From Oscillospiraceae bacterium (GTDB lineage Bacteria > Bacillota > Clostridia > Oscillospirales > Acutalibacteraceae), in contig CADCLS010000002.1 of assembly GCA_902802375.1 (NCBI GenBank), forward strand, positions 186,590-250,589: a DNA stretch of 64,000 nucleotides, read 5' to 3'. Made by a program: the position numbers and the translations under genes. Of the stretch, positions 16,178-26,460 are shown one piece after another (position 1 is the first letter of the stretch; each line of letters begins with the position of its first letter). The notes beneath the pieces were generated by a model that made no database searches, had not been told where the DNA came from, and saw only the letters and a program-made list of their open reading frames with translations.

Positions 16178-16215
16178 GCTTTTTTCGATTTATTTTAGAG
16201 TCAAAGAATAAAAAC

Positions 16216-16244
16216 TTGACAAAATAAGGTATCAGTGTTATTAT
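16216..16244 (+). promoter_or_regulatory. str operon promoter
   Basis: TTGACA (16216-16221), 17-base spacer, TATTAT (16239-16244). It lies 68 bases before rpsL, back to back with the ohrR promoter. Confidence 0.85.
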
Positions 16245-16311
16245 GTGTTAGCGTGCCGTACTGTGTGCGGTGGATTTTTGCGCAAATTTACAAGAAAGGA
16301 GATAATAAGTA

Positions 16312-16734
16312 GTGCCAACCTTTAATCAGTTAGTTCGCAGCGGTCGTGAGACGGTAGAGAAGAAGGCTAAGGCTCCTGCTCTTTTGAAGGGTTATAACTC
16401 TATGAAGCGCAACCTTACCGATAATGATTCTCCGCAGAAACGCGGCGTTTGCACAGCTGTTAAGACATCTACGCCTAAAAAGCCTAACTCGGCTCTTCGT
16501 AAAATCGCAAGAGTTCGTCTTTCCAACGGAATAGAAGTTTCTGCTTACATTCCGGGAATAGGTCACAATCTTCAGGAACACAGCGTTGTTCTGATTCGTG
16601 GCGGCCGTGTTAAGGACCTCCCCGGTGTGCGTTATCACATCATCCGCGGAACACTTGATACGCAGGGTGTTGCAAACAGAATGCAAGCTCGCTCTAAATA
16701 CGGAGCAAAACGTCCCAAAGCAGGTGCGAAGTAA
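16312..16734 (+). CDS. rpsL: 30S ribosomal protein S12
   Basis: 140 residues, with GTG start and AAAGGAGAT upstream. [17 protein letters not shown] and [15 protein letters not shown] are the decoding-site segments; the Lys of TPKKPNS that streptomycin-resistant mutants change is wild type. S12 sits at the A site and controls tRNA selection. It opens the str operon here without rpoBC or an L7Ae-like gene before it, so the operon is detached from the polymerase genes. The 135-base gap to rpsG carries a leader with no second promoter that I can call. Confidence 0.97.
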   Translation: MPTFNQLVRSGRETVEKKAKAPALLKGYNSMKRNLTDNDSPQKRGVCTAVKTSTPKKPNSALRKIARVRLSNGIEVSAYIPGIGHNLQEHSVVLIRGGRVKDLPGVRYHIIRGTLDTQGVANRMQARSKYGAKRPKAGAK

Positions 16735-16869
16735 TTTTTAGAAAGACGAAATCTCTGCTATAACCGGCAGGCTTATATATATGTATAAATTATATTCGCC
16801 TTGCTTGGTGCAACGGGAATTTGTCACTCGAGTACCTATGATATCATCTCTATGAAGGAGGGAAGCAAA

Positions 16870-17340
16870 GTGCCAAGAAGAGGCTTTATTGCTAAACGCG
16901 ATGTTTTACCCGATCCTATCTATAATTCTAAGAAGGTAACCCGTCTTATCAACAATGTTATGCTTGACGGTAAGAAGGGTGTTGCTCAGAAGATAGTTTA
17001 CGGTGCTTTTGACATCATCAGTGAAAAAACAGGAAAGGATCCGCTTGAGGTTTTCGATGCAGCTATGGAAAACATTATGCCGCAGCTCGAATGTAAGGCG
17101 GTCCGCAAAGGCGGCGCCACCTATCAGGTACCTTTCGAAGTTCGTCCTGAGAGAAAGCAAACTCTCGGACTCAGATGGCTCACTATGTTCAGCCGTCAGC
17201 GCTCAGAGCGCACAATGAAAGAGCGTCTTGCAGCTGAAATTATGGATGCTAATAACGGTATGGGTAATGCCGTTAAGAGACGCGAAGAAATGCACAGAAC
17301 CGCAGAAGCGAACAAGGCTTTTGCGCATTACAGATGGTAA
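16870..17340 (+). CDS. rpsG: 30S ribosomal protein S7
   Basis: 156 residues, the normal length, from the GTG at 16870 with AAGGAGGG upstream. An in-frame start 69 bases earlier would add a non-homologous tail and is rejected. [35 protein letters not shown] is the N-terminal hallmark and [15 protein letters not shown] the C-terminus. S7 starts assembly of the 3' domain of 16S rRNA and in many bacteria represses its own operon. Confidence 0.97.
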   Translation: MPRRGFIAKRDVLPDPIYNSKKVTRLINNVMLDGKKGVAQKIVYGAFDIISEKTGKDPLEVFDAAMENIMPQLECKAVRKGGATYQVPFEVRPERKQTLGLRWLTMFSRQRSERTMKERLAAEIMDANNGMGNAVKRREEMHRTAEANKAFAHYRW

Positions 17341-17381
17341 TCTCTTACCGCTGTTGATGACTGCGTGATTTGGAGGAAAAA

Positions 17382-19466
17382 ATGCCAAGAAAAGTATCTC
17401 TTGAAATGACAAGAAATATTGGTATTATGGCGCATATTGATGCCGGTAAGACGACCACCACCGAGCGTATACTTTTTTATACGGGTATTAACCGTAAACT
17501 CGGTGAAACGCATGACGGCGCATCAACTATGGACTGGATGGAGCAGGAAAAAGAAAGAGGTATTACAATTACCTCCGCTGCTACCACCTGTTTCTGGAAA
17601 GACCATCGTATCAATATAATCGACACACCGGGACACGTTGACTTCACGGTTGAAGTTCAGCGTTCTTTGCGTGTTCTTGACGGCTCTGTTACCGTTCTTT
17701 GTGCAAAGGGCGGCGTTGAGCCGCAGTCTGAAACCGTATGGCATCAGGCTAACGAGTACCATGTACCGCGTATGATATTCGTCAATAAGATGGATATTAT
17801 GGGTGCGGATTTTTATCATGTACTTGATATGATTAAGGAAAGATTTAACTGTAATGCTGTGCCAATTCAGTTGCCTATCGGCGCTGAGGACACATTCAAG
17901 GGAATCGTTGACCTTATCAATAACGACGCCGAGATTTATTATGATGACCTCGGCAAAGATGTTCGCCGTGAGGAAATTCCGGAAGATATGAAGGAAATAG
18001 CGGCGAAATACCGTAATGCTCTTATTGAGTCTGTTGTTGAAATGGATGAAGAGCTTATGGAAAAATACTTTGAGGGTGAAGAGCCTACTGTTGAGCAGAT
18101 TAAGAAAATTATCCGCAAGGCTACTATTGCCAACGAAATGGTACCTGTAACCTGCGGCACTGCTTACAGAAACAAGGGCGTTCAGCCGCTTCTCGATGCT
18201 ATTGTGGACTTTATGCCGGCTCCTACCGATGTAGAAGCTATCAAAGGCGTTAATCCCGATACCGGCGAGGAGGAGGACAGGCACTCATCCGATAGTGAGC
18301 CGTTTGCGGCGTTGGCTTTCAAAATTGCAACCGACCCGTATGTTGGTAAGATTTGCTATTTCCGTGTTTATTCCGGTACTGTTGACGCAGGCGCCGGCGT
18401 ATATAACTCGGTTAAGCAGAACCGTGAGCGTATGGGCAGAATTTTGCAGATGCACGCAAATCACAGAGAGGACCTTGAAACCTGCTATGCAGGCGATATT
18501 GCGGCGGCGGTTGGTCTTAAGAACACCACCACCGGTGATACCCTTTGTGATGAAAAGCATCCTGTAATTCTTGAGTCTATGAACTTCCCCGAGCCGGTTA
18601 TCCGCGTAGCCATTGAGCCTAAGACCAAAGCAGGTCAGGAGAAAATGGGTATTGCGCTTGCCAAACTTGCAGAAGAAGACCCGACCTTCCGTTGCTATAC
18701 CGATGAGGAAACCGGGCAGACTATTATCGCCGGTATGGGTGAACTTCACCTTGAAATCATCGTTGACCGTTTGCTTCGCGAATTTAAGGTTGAAGCAAAT
18801 GTAGGCGCTCCGCAGGTTGCTTATAAAGAGAGCATCCGCAAGAAGGTTGACCACGAAACTAAGTATAAACGCCAGTCGGGCGGTTCCGGTCAGTACGGTC
18901 ATGTTAAAATCATACTTGAGCCAAATGAAACGGGCAAGGGTTATGAGTTTATCAATTCGGTTACCGGCGGTTCTATTCCGAAAGAGTTTATACCTGCGGT
19001 TGATTCCGGTATTCAGGGCGCATTGCAGGCAGGCGTACTTGCAGGATACCCCGTTGTTGATGTTAAGGTTACACTCTATGACGGTTCGTATCACGAGGTT
19101 GACTCGTCTGAAATGGCATTTAAGATTGCCGGTTCAATGGCATTCAAAGAGGCTTGCAGAATAGCTGACCCGGTACTTCTCGAACCTATAATGAAGGTTA
19201 CTGTTATAGTTCCTGAGGAGTATATGGGCGATGTTATCGGCGACCTTAACTCTCGCCGCGGCGAAATTCAGGGCTTTGAGGACCGTTCAGGTCTTAAGCA
19301 AATCAATGCCAGAGTACCGCTTGGCGATATGTTCGGTTATGCTACCGACCTGCGCTCTAAAACTCAGGGCCGCGGTCAGTATGTAATGGAGCCGGACGGC
19401 TACAAGGAAGTTCCGAAGAGCATAGCTGAAAAAATCGTTTCAAATCGCTCTAAGGGCGATAAATAA
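17382..19466 (+). CDS. fusA: Elongation factor G
   Basis: 694 residues from the ATG at 17382 (TTGGAGGAAAA upstream); the TTG at 17370 in the same frame is in the ribosome site. GTPase motifs: [14 protein letters not shown] (G1), DTPGHVDF (G3), NKMD (G4). Domain IV and V follow through [12 protein letters not shown] and [14 protein letters not shown]. It catalyses translocation of the ribosome. No fusidic-acid resistance assessment is attempted. Confidence 0.97.
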   Translation: MPRKVSLEMTRNIGIMAHIDAGKTTTTERILFYTGINRKLGETHDGASTMDWMEQEKERGITITSAATTCFWKDHRINIIDTPGHVDFTVEVQRSLRVLDGSVTVLCAKGGVEPQSETVWHQANEYHVPRMIFVNKMDIMGADFYHVLDMIKERFNCNAVPIQLPIGAEDTFKGIVDLINNDAEIYYDDLGKDVRREEIPEDMKEIAAKYRNALIESVVEMDEELMEKYFEGEEPTVEQIKKIIRKATIANEMVPVTCGTAYRNKGVQPLLDAIVDFMPAPTDVEAIKGVNPDTGEEEDRHSSDSEPFAALAFKIATDPYVGKICYFRVYSGTVDAGAGVYNSVKQNRERMGRILQMHANHREDLETCYAGDIAAAVGLKNTTTGDTLCDEKHPVILESMNFPEPVIRVAIEPKTKAGQEKMGIALAKLAEEDPTFRCYTDEETGQTIIAGMGELHLEIIVDRLLREFKVEANVGAPQVAYKESIRKKVDHETKYKRQSGGSGQYGHVKIILEPNETGKGYEFINSVTGGSIPKEFIPAVDSGIQGALQAGVLAGYPVVDVKVTLYDGSYHEVDSSEMAFKIAGSMAFKEACRIADPVLLEPIMKVTVIVPEEYMGDVIGDLNSRRGEIQGFEDRSGLKQINARVPLGDMFGYATDLRSKTQGRGQYVMEPDGYKEVPKSIAEKIVSNRSKGDK

Positions 19467-19472
19467 AAAATA

Positions 19473-19509
19473 AATAATGCTTGAAATTTTCGGCATTATT
19501 TGGTAAACT
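19473..19509 (+). promoter_or_regulatory. fusA-tuf intergenic hairpin with a possible tuf promoter
   Basis: AATAATGC (19473-19480) pairs with GCATTATT (19493-19500). The same stretch contains TTGAAA (19481-19486), a 17-base spacer and TAAACT (19504-19509), a plausible internal promoter that would give tuf its usual extra transcription. No T-run follows the hairpin, so it is a weak terminator at most. Confidence 0.45.
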
Positions 19510-19554
19510 ATAACTATATAGCACAAACAAAAGCTATTAAGGAGGAAAATAACA

Positions 19555-20757
19555 ATGGCAAAGGCAAAATTTGAACGTACCAAACCCCATGTTAACATTG
19601 GTACAATCGGTCACGTTGACCACGGTAAGACTACCCTTACAGCAGCAATTACTAAGTATCTCTCACTCAAAGGTCAGGCTCAGTTTGAGGATTATGCAAA
19701 CATCGATAAGGCTCCTGAAGAGAGAGAGCGTGGTATTACAATCAATACTGCGCACGTTGAGTATGAGACTGACGCTCGTCACTATGCTCACGTTGACTGC
19801 CCGGGACACGCTGACTATGTTAAGAACATGATCACCGGTGCTGCTCAGATGGACGGTGCGATTCTCGTTATCGCTGCTACTGACGGTCCTATGGCTCAGA
19901 CCAAAGAGCACCTTCTTCTTGCTCGTCAGGTTGGCGTTCCGTCAATCGTTGTATTTATGAATAAGTGCGATCAGGTTGATGACGAAGAGCTTCTCGAGCT
20001 CGTTGAGATGGAAATCCGCGAGACTCTTGATAAGTATGAGTTCCCTGGCGATGATACACCTATCATCAAGGGTTCTGCTCTCGTAGCTCTTGAGTGTGCA
20101 TCTAACGATCCTGCCGATCCTGCTTATGCTCCTATCAAAGAGCTTATGGATGCAGTTGACAGCTATATTCCGACTCCGGACCGTAAGGCTGACCTTCCGT
20201 TCCTTATGCCTATCGAGGATGTTATGACCATCTCCGGCCGTGGTACAGTTGTTACCGGCCGTGTTGAGCGTGGTCAGCTCAAAGCTGGCGAAGAAGTTGA
20301 AATCATCGGTCTTACCGAAGAGAGAGCTAAGACAGTTGTTACTTCTATGGAAATGTTCCGCAAGACTCTTGATTACTGCGAGGCCGGCGATAATGTTGGC
20401 GCACTTCTCCGTGGCGTAGGCCGTGAAGATGTTGAGCGTGGTCAGGTTCTCTGCAAACCCGGCTCAATTAACCCCCATACAAAGTTCCATGGTCAGGTTT
20501 ATGTACTGACTAAGGAAGAGGGCGGCCGTCATACTCCGTTCTTCAACAACTATCGTCCGCAGTTCTATTTCAGAACTACCGATGTTACCGGCGTTGTATC
20601 TCTTCCGGCTGGCACTGAGATGTGCATGCCTGGCGATAATGTAGAGATGGATGTTGAACTCATCACTCCTATCGCTATTGAAGAGGGTCTCCGTTTCGCT
20701 ATCCGTGAGGGTGGCCGTACAGTAGGCTCCGGCGTTGTTACAAAGGTTAACGGTTAA
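19555..20757 (+). CDS. tuf: Elongation factor Tu
   Basis: 400 residues. GTPase motifs [18 protein letters not shown] and NKCD are intact; [17 protein letters not shown] belongs to domain 3. AAGGAGG precedes the ATG. It delivers aminoacyl-tRNA to the ribosome. Codon choice is restricted, as expected for one of the most abundant proteins. Confidence 0.98.
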   Translation: MAKAKFERTKPHVNIGTIGHVDHGKTTLTAAITKYLSLKGQAQFEDYANIDKAPEERERGITINTAHVEYETDARHYAHVDCPGHADYVKNMITGAAQMDGAILVIAATDGPMAQTKEHLLLARQVGVPSIVVFMNKCDQVDDEELLELVEMEIRETLDKYEFPGDDTPIIKGSALVALECASNDPADPAYAPIKELMDAVDSYIPTPDRKADLPFLMPIEDVMTISGRGTVVTGRVERGQLKAGEEVEIIGLTEERAKTVVTSMEMFRKTLDYCEAGDNVGALLRGVGREDVERGQVLCKPGSINPHTKFHGQVYVLTKEEGGRHTPFFNNYRPQFYFRTTDVTGVVSLPAGTEMCMPGDNVEMDVELITPIAIEEGLRFAIREGGRTVGSGVVTKVNG

Positions 20758-20788
20758 TTTAATAAAAATTAAACAAGTTTAGTTTTCT

Positions 20789-20839
20789 CACCGCCTATAT
20801 TGTGCCGATTTCGGGCATAATATAGGCGGTGATTTTTTT
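20789..20839 (+). terminator. Terminator of the str operon
   Basis: CACCGCCTATATTGTGCC pairs with GGGCATAATATAGGCGGTG (one bulge) around a 6-base loop, followed by seven T. The right arm also contains the ribosome site of the next gene (see finding). Confidence 0.9.
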
Positions 20840-22463
20840 GCGTAAAAAGAGTATTGACAATAACGAAAAACAGAAAAACTTTGCCGCCCGTGCGGCAGTT
20901 TGCTATTTTTTAGTGCTTTTTTTGCTTTTTAGCTGTGTGCTGAGAGTGGCGGTTATAGACAGCAAGGGCTATGATAAGGTTTCAGCCGAGCAAAGCGCTT
21001 ATAAAATTAAGGTGTGCAGGGTGAGAGGCACTATATACGACAGCAATATGTTGCCTCTTACAAACAACAAGAAGAGTATTACTGCGGTAGTGGCTCCAAC
21101 TGAGCGCGCTTTAATGGCGGTAAGCGGTAAAATAAACCCTGACGAATCCCAAGAGCTAATTGATAAATTAAGAAATAATAAGCCTGCCGTTTGTAAGGTG
21201 TCGGAGGAAATAGAATGCGAGGGCGTTGCAACAACATATACTTATAGTACCCAGGGGACAAATAGTGCTTGTCACATTGTGGGGTATCTTGATAATACCG
21301 GTCACGGTGCGGCAGGACTTGAAGCGGCTTATGACAATTTACTATATAGTGACGAATACCTTTGCGCAGTGTATGAGGCTGACGGAAAGGGCAACATTCT
21401 CGGCGGCAGTCAACCGAGGTTTGAGAATAACTCTCTATCGTATTCAAATTATGTCGTATCTACTATTGATATAAATATGCAAAATGCCGCGCTTAAAGCG
21501 GCAAGCAGAATAAAAAAAGGCGCCGTGGTGGTAGCAGAGGTCAAAACCGCAGAAATCAAGGTGCTCTTAAGTCTGCCGCAATTTGATGTTTCAAATCTGT
21601 CGGCTTCACTAAATGACGAAAACTCACCGTTTGTAAACCGTGCGCTGTCAGCATATAGTGTAGGCTCAGTTTTTAAGTCCTGTGTTGCCGCGGCAGGTGT
21701 TGAAAGCGGTCTTTCAGGGTATAAGTTTAACTGCGAGGGAAGCACATATATAATCGACAGATACTTTAAGTGTCACAAGCTGGACGGTCACGGCACAGTT
21801 GATTTAAGGCAGGCGCTTGCTTTTTCCTGTAACTGCTTTTTCTATAACTATGCCCAAATGGTAGGTGGTGAGGCGATTTATAAAAAAGCGAGAGTGTTCG
21901 GTTTCGGGAGCAGTATAAGCATAGCCGATAATATAAAAACCGCTTCAGGCAATTTACCTGAGGTGAATACACTAAAAAATCCTGCAAGACTTGCAAATTT
22001 CAGCATAGGGCAAGGGGAGCTTACTGCTTCGCCAATATCGCTTTTGCCTCTTTATATAGCGGTGGCAAACAACGGAAAGTATTATTTGCCTTCTATTGTT
22101 AAAAGAAGCGTTAAAGGGGGAGAAGTGACTGAATATGACAAAGGCTATCCCACTCAGGCTATGAGCAGCAATACCGCAAATACTATAAAAGAATACCTTT
22201 CTTCCGTTATAAGCGAGGGTACCGCCGCTGCCGCCGCGCCGAAAACAGTCACCGCCGCAGGAAAAACCGCAACTGCGCAAACCGGAAAAAAGGACAAAAA
22301 CGGCGTAAAAATCAATAATAGTTGGTTTTGCGGTTTCTTTCCCGCAGAAGAGCCAAAATATGTTGCGGTGATTTTATCAGAGGGGGGAAACAGCATTGAA
22401 ACTACAACGACTTTTGCCGAAATTGCTGATGAAATAAGCAGAATAGCAGATATTACCACTTGA
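20838..22463 (+). CDS. Penicillin-binding protein (transpeptidase, FtsI/PbpA type)
   Basis: 541 residues from the TTG at 20838; a GTG at 20829 in frame is possible. One membrane helix (about 20-40), a pedestal region with CRVRGTIYDSN, then the transpeptidase domain: active-site serine in SVFK (Ser277), SCN in FSCNCFFYNYA, and a third box reading KTATAQTG, so KTA instead of KTG. It cross-links peptidoglycan. No elongation or division partner gene is adjacent. The 3' end overlaps the promoter of the Re-citrate synthase operon. Confidence 0.88.
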   Translation: MRKKSIDNNEKQKNFAARAAVCYFLVLFLLFSCVLRVAVIDSKGYDKVSAEQSAYKIKVCRVRGTIYDSNMLPLTNNKKSITAVVAPTERALMAVSGKINPDESQELIDKLRNNKPAVCKVSEEIECEGVATTYTYSTQGTNSACHIVGYLDNTGHGAAGLEAAYDNLLYSDEYLCAVYEADGKGNILGGSQPRFENNSLSYSNYVVSTIDINMQNAALKAASRIKKGAVVVAEVKTAEIKVLLSLPQFDVSNLSASLNDENSPFVNRALSAYSVGSVFKSCVAAAGVESGLSGYKFNCEGSTYIIDRYFKCHKLDGHGTVDLRQALAFSCNCFFYNYAQMVGGEAIYKKARVFGFGSSISIADNIKTASGNLPEVNTLKNPARLANFSIGQGELTASPISLLPLYIAVANNGKYYLPSIVKRSVKGGEVTEYDKGYPTQAMSSNTANTIKEYLSSVISEGTAAAAAPKTVTAAGKTATAQTGKKDKNGVKINNSWFCGFFPAEEPKYVAVILSEGGNSIETTTTFAEIADEISRIADITT

Positions 22464-22503
22464 CAGTATAGCGGTGCAGTGGTATAATTGCATACAATTA
22501 TAC
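22460..22503 (+). promoter_or_regulatory. Promoter and GntR-like operator of the 2-oxoglutarate operon
   Basis: TTGACA (22460-22465), 17-base spacer, TATAAT (22483-22488). A perfect inverted repeat, GTATAATTG (22482-22490) and CAATTATAC (22495-22503), overlaps the -10 and the start of transcription. Its centre ATTGCATACAAT is close to the ATTGTATACAAT type of site bound by FCD-class GntR repressors, and such a regulator is encoded as the second gene of the operon. Confidence 0.8.
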
Positions 22504-22520
22504 GATTAAGGAGAAAATAA

Positions 22521-23891
22521 ATGCTTGAGCTTTCCAACAAAACAAATTTACTTGAATCAAACATTTACAAATATTCGCTTCAGGATGTATCTGAGCCTAA
22601 TTTATATCGCGAGGTTTACAGTTATGATGATGTACCGCGAGTTGCTTTCAACCACCGAAGAGTTCCTATGGGAATGCCAAAGGATATATGGATAACAGAT
22701 ACCTCGTTTCGTGACGGTCAGCAGTCTGTAGAGCCGTATACGGTAAAACAGATAGTAGATTTATTTAAGCTTTTATCGAAGCTTTCGGGTCCTTACGGAA
22801 TAGTACGCCAGAGCGAGTTTTTTGTTTATAGTAAAAAAGACCGTGACGCACTTGCAAAATGCCAGGAATTAGGTCTTCGTTTTCCTGAGATTACAACCTG
22901 GATAAGGGCAAGCAAGCAGGATTTTAAGCTTGTAAAGGATTTAGGCGTAAGAGAGACTGGTATACTGGTTTCTTGCAGCGACTATCATATTTTCAAAAAA
23001 CTCAAAATGAGCCGTAAGCAGGCTATGGATACATACCTTTCTGCAGTCGGCGAAGCGTTTGAGGCAGGCGTTATGCCGAGATGTCATCTTGAAGATATAA
23101 CCAGAGCTGATTTTTACGGCTTCGTGGTTCCTTTTGTAAATGAACTTATGAAAATGTCAAAGGACGCCGGCATTCCCGTTCGTATCCGTGCTTGCGATAC
23201 TATGGGTTACGGGGTGCCTTATGGCGAGGTTGCGCTTCCGAGAAGCGTCGCCGGAATTATTTACGGTCTTCAACATTATTCCGATGTTCCAAGCGAAATG
23301 CTTGAGTGGCATGGTCATAACGATTTTTATAAATCAGTTGCAAATGCTTCCACCGCATGGCTATACGGTGCGTCAGGCGTTAACTGCTCGCTTCTTGGCA
23401 TAGGAGAACGCACCGGTAATGTTCCGCTTGAAGCTATGGTTATGGAATATTCGTCGCTTCGTGGCTCGTTTGACGGTATGGACCCAACGGTAATAACAGA
23501 AATTGCCCAGTATTTCAAAAATGAAATAGGCTACAAAATACCTCCTATGACACCATTTGTAGGCAGAAACTTTAATGTCACTCGCGCAGGCATTCACGCT
23601 GACGGACTTCTCAAAGATGAAGAGATTTATAATATATTTAATACGGAAAAGATACTCAACAGACCGGTAAGTGTGCTTCTCGGTAAAACTTCGGGACTTG
23701 CAGGTATAGCATACTGGATAAATCAGAATTATTCTCTTTCCGGTGAAAAAGCCGTAGATAAGCGTTCGCCGCTTGTAAGTAAGCTAAAAGAGTGGATAGA
23801 TAAAGAGTACGAAAGCGGAAGAACAACTACGCTTTCAAACAGTGAAATTGAAGGCAAAATTGCTGAAATCAGGAAAGAGGAGGCGCTATGA
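22521..23891 (+). CDS. Re-citrate synthase-like (homocitrate/isopropylmalate synthase family)
   Basis: 456 residues of the DRE-TIM aldol-condensing superfamily. Motifs: TDTSFRDGQQS (the D-x-x-x-R-D-G-x-Q start), RCHLEDITRAD, EWHGHNDFYKSVANA and GIGERTGN. The gene is followed by aconitase and isocitrate dehydrogenase, with no LeuB/LeuC/LeuD-type small subunit, which points to citrate rather than isopropylmalate. Clostridium kluyveri and other anaerobes without Si-citrate synthase use such a protein as Re-citrate synthase. An isopropylmalate or homocitrate synthase role is the alternative. Overlaps the regulator by 4 bases. Confidence 0.85.
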   Translation: MLELSNKTNLLESNIYKYSLQDVSEPNLYREVYSYDDVPRVAFNHRRVPMGMPKDIWITDTSFRDGQQSVEPYTVKQIVDLFKLLSKLSGPYGIVRQSEFFVYSKKDRDALAKCQELGLRFPEITTWIRASKQDFKLVKDLGVRETGILVSCSDYHIFKKLKMSRKQAMDTYLSAVGEAFEAGVMPRCHLEDITRADFYGFVVPFVNELMKMSKDAGIPVRIRACDTMGYGVPYGEVALPRSVAGIIYGLQHYSDVPSEMLEWHGHNDFYKSVANASTAWLYGASGVNCSLLGIGERTGNVPLEAMVMEYSSLRGSFDGMDPTVITEIAQYFKNEIGYKIPPMTPFVGRNFNVTRAGIHADGLLKDEEIYNIFNTEKILNRPVSVLLGKTSGLAGIAYWINQNYSLSGEKAVDKRSPLVSKLKEWIDKEYESGRTTTLSNSEIEGKIAEIRKEEAL

Positions 23892-24526
23892 TGGAGCATA
23901 AAACCGTATCTCTTGCAGACCAGGTGTTTGAAAACCTCGAAAACGATATTTTAAGCGGAAAATATCAACGCGGAGAACTTTTGACTGAGAGTATGTTAAG
24001 CCAAAGTCTCGGAGTTAGCAGAACACCTATAAGAGAGGCGCTTCGCCGACTTTTACAAGAACATATTATCGAGGAGAGTGGAAAAGGCTCTATCGTTCTC
24101 GGTATCGCTGAAGATGATTTGAAGGATATATTCTATATCCGCAAAAAAATTGAAGGCGACGCGGCGGCGCTTGCAGCAAAAAACAGAACAGAAGAGCAGT
24201 TGGCGGTACTCAAAGAAGCGGTTGAGTTTCAGGAATTTTATCTTGAAAAGAAGGACCCGGATAAAATCAAGCTTATGGATAGCCGCTTTCATGAAACAAT
24301 ATACAGAATGTCGGGAAGCGGTGTGTTTTCCGATGTACTGATACCTCTGCATAAGAAAATACAGAAGTACAGAAGAGCCTCTGTTACAAATAAGAGCCGC
24401 GCGGCGGCGTCGGTCAGTGAGCATAGAGAAATTCTTGAGGCGATAACAGAAGGTAACGCCGAAAAAACAAAAGAGCTAGTTAATAAACATCTTAATAACG
24501 CTTATAATCATATGTTTGGGGAGTAA
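23888..24526 (+). CDS. GntR-family regulator, FCD subgroup
   Basis: 212 residues. The N-terminal winged helix (SLADQVFENLENDILSGKYQRGELLTESMLSQSLGVSRTPIREALRRL) is the GntR signature. The all-helical FCD ligand domain follows, with the metal/organic-acid-binding residues D-x3-H in MDSRFHETIY and later H in SEHREILEAI. FCD domains bind small carboxylates, so citrate or 2-oxoglutarate is a reasonable effector. It is the second gene of the operon and the likely reader of the palindrome at 22482-22503. Confidence 0.9.
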   Translation: MMEHKTVSLADQVFENLENDILSGKYQRGELLTESMLSQSLGVSRTPIREALRRLLQEHIIEESGKGSIVLGIAEDDLKDIFYIRKKIEGDAAALAAKNRTEEQLAVLKEAVEFQEFYLEKKDPDKIKLMDSRFHETIYRMSGSGVFSDVLIPLHKKIQKYRRASVTNKSRAAASVSEHREILEAITEGNAEKTKELVNKHLNNAYNHMFGE

Positions 24527-24532
24527 AAACAA

Positions 24533-26458
24533 ATGGGATATACAATAGCACAAAAGATTATTAAGGCACATCTTGTGTCGGGGGAGATGAAATCAGGCTC
24601 CGAAATAGCGCTCAGAATTGACCAGACGCTCACTCAGGACGCCACCGGCACAATGGCATACCTGGAATTTGAAACAATGGGAGTGCCGAGGGTTAAGACT
24701 GAAAAGAGCGTCGCTTATATCGACCATAACACATTGCAGTCCGGATTTGAGAATGCCGACGACCACCGTTACATACAGTCAGTAGCATCTAAGCACGGCA
24801 TATATTTTTCTCGCCCTGGTAACGGAATTTGTCACCAGGTGCATTTAGAGCGCTTCGGCATACCCGGCAAAACGCTTATAGGCTCGGATAGCCATACGCC
24901 TACCGGCGGAGGTATTGGAATGCTTGCTATGGGCGCCGGCGGTATGGATGTTGCGGCTGCTATGGGCGGCGGCGCTTACTACATAACAATGCCTAAAATG
25001 TATAAGGTGAACTTAACCGGCAAACTCAAACCGTTTGTCAGCGCAAAGGATATTAGCCTTGAAATTTTGCGTATTTTATCTGTTAAAGGCGGCGTAGGTG
25101 CAATTATCGAGTGGGGCGGTGAGGGCATAAAAAGCCTTTCTGTGCCTGAGCGTGCAACCATTACCAATATGGGTACTGAGCTTGGCGCTACTACCTCGAT
25201 TTTCCCGTCAGACGAAATAACAAAAGAGTTTCTGCGTGCACAAGGCAGAGAGGCTGACTTTGTCGCTCTCTCAAGTGACGAGGACGCAGTTTATGACAGA
25301 GTGATTGAGATTAATCTCGATGAATTAAAGCCTCTTATAGCTTGTCCGCACAGCCCCGATAATGTTGTGACAGTGGAATCCTTAAAGGGCACAAAGGTAG
25401 ACCAGGTATGCGTGGGCTCTTGCACAAACTCTTCGCTGCTTGATATGCTTAAAGTTGCGGCGCTTCTTAAAGGCAAGACTATAAAAAGCAGTGTGAGTAT
25501 GTCTGTGTCACCCGGCTCTAAGCAGGTGCTTACCATGCTTAGCGACTGCGGTGCTTTGAGCGATATTTTAGCTTCCGGCGCCCGGCTTTTAGAGTGTGCT
25601 TGCGGACCTTGTATCGGAATGGGCTTTTCGCCAAATTCCGCCGGCGTTTCACTACGCACATTCAACCGTAACTTTGAAGGCAGAAGCGGTACGGCTGATG
25701 CAGGTGTGTATCTTGTGTCGCCTGAAACTGCGGTTGCCGCAGCGCTTACCGGTGAGATAACCGACCCGAGAACACTCGGTATTATGCCTGAAATCAAAAT
25801 GCCCGAAAGCTTTAAGATAAACGATACCGCAGTTATCCCTCCGGTATCGGCGGAGAGCGCAGATAGTGTAACAGTTCTCAGAGGACCTAATATAAAGCCA
25901 TTCCCTGCGTCAAAGCCGCAGGAGGACACGCTCCAAGCAACAGTATCTCTTAAAGTTGGTGACAATATCACTACCGACCATATCATGCCGGCCGGCGCCA
26001 AGATACTGCCTTATCGTTCCAATATTCCGTATCTTTCGAATTTCTGCTTTGGCGTATGCGATAAAACTTTCCCTGAGCGCGCAAAGGCCTTAGGTGAGAG
26101 CATAGTGATAGGTGGCTCTAATTACGGACAAGGCTCTTCCCGTGAGCACGCGGCGCTCGTTCCTATGTATTTGGGTGTGCGCGCGGTGGTGGCTAAGAGC
26201 TTCGCAAGAATTCACGCGGCAAACCTTATTAATTCCGGCATATTGCCACTCACATTCAAAAATGCCGACGATTACGATAAGATATCCGAGGGTGACGCGC
26301 TTTATCTGACCGATGTTTTCGCAGGTCTTGACAGCGGTGAAATAACCCTTACTAACGAAACTAACGGTGAAAATATAGCACTCGAGTGTTCATTTACAGA
26401 AAGACAGAAAAAAATACTTAAAGCAGGCGGACTTCTTGCCTATGCAAAGGGGAATTAA
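24533..26458 (+). CDS. Aconitate hydratase
   Basis: 641 residues. The [4Fe-4S] cysteines are in VGSCTNSS and CACGPCIGMG; the swivel domain carries GGSNYGQGSSREHAALVPMYLG with the substrate Arg/Ser. The length and order fit the short mitochondrial-like aconitases of Clostridia, while a two-subunit isopropylmalate isomerase would be split and shorter. It converts citrate to isocitrate between the synthase and the dehydrogenase of the same operon. Confidence 0.93.
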   Translation: MGYTIAQKIIKAHLVSGEMKSGSEIALRIDQTLTQDATGTMAYLEFETMGVPRVKTEKSVAYIDHNTLQSGFENADDHRYIQSVASKHGIYFSRPGNGICHQVHLERFGIPGKTLIGSDSHTPTGGGIGMLAMGAGGMDVAAAMGGGAYYITMPKMYKVNLTGKLKPFVSAKDISLEILRILSVKGGVGAIIEWGGEGIKSLSVPERATITNMGTELGATTSIFPSDEITKEFLRAQGREADFVALSSDEDAVYDRVIEINLDELKPLIACPHSPDNVVTVESLKGTKVDQVCVGSCTNSSLLDMLKVAALLKGKTIKSSVSMSVSPGSKQVLTMLSDCGALSDILASGARLLECACGPCIGMGFSPNSAGVSLRTFNRNFEGRSGTADAGVYLVSPETAVAAALTGEITDPRTLGIMPEIKMPESFKINDTAVIPPVSAESADSVTVLRGPNIKPFPASKPQEDTLQATVSLKVGDNITTDHIMPAGAKILPYRSNIPYLSNFCFGVCDKTFPERAKALGESIVIGGSNYGQGSSREHAALVPMYLGVRAVVAKSFARIHAANLINSGILPLTFKNADDYDKISEGDALYLTDVFAGLDSGEITLTNETNGENIALECSFTERQKKILKAGGLLAYAKGN

Positions 26459-26460
26459 CC

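Noticed and set aside
21079-21447. Leftward frame inside the penicillin-binding protein gene
   Set aside because: Antisense shadow with no start signal; the sense frame carries the transpeptidase motifs.
20838-22463. Inactive penicillin-binding protein because of KTA in place of KTG
   Set aside because: The first Thr and Lys of the box and the other two motifs are intact, and Ala for Gly at this place occurs in related Clostridia proteins, so loss of activity is not supported.
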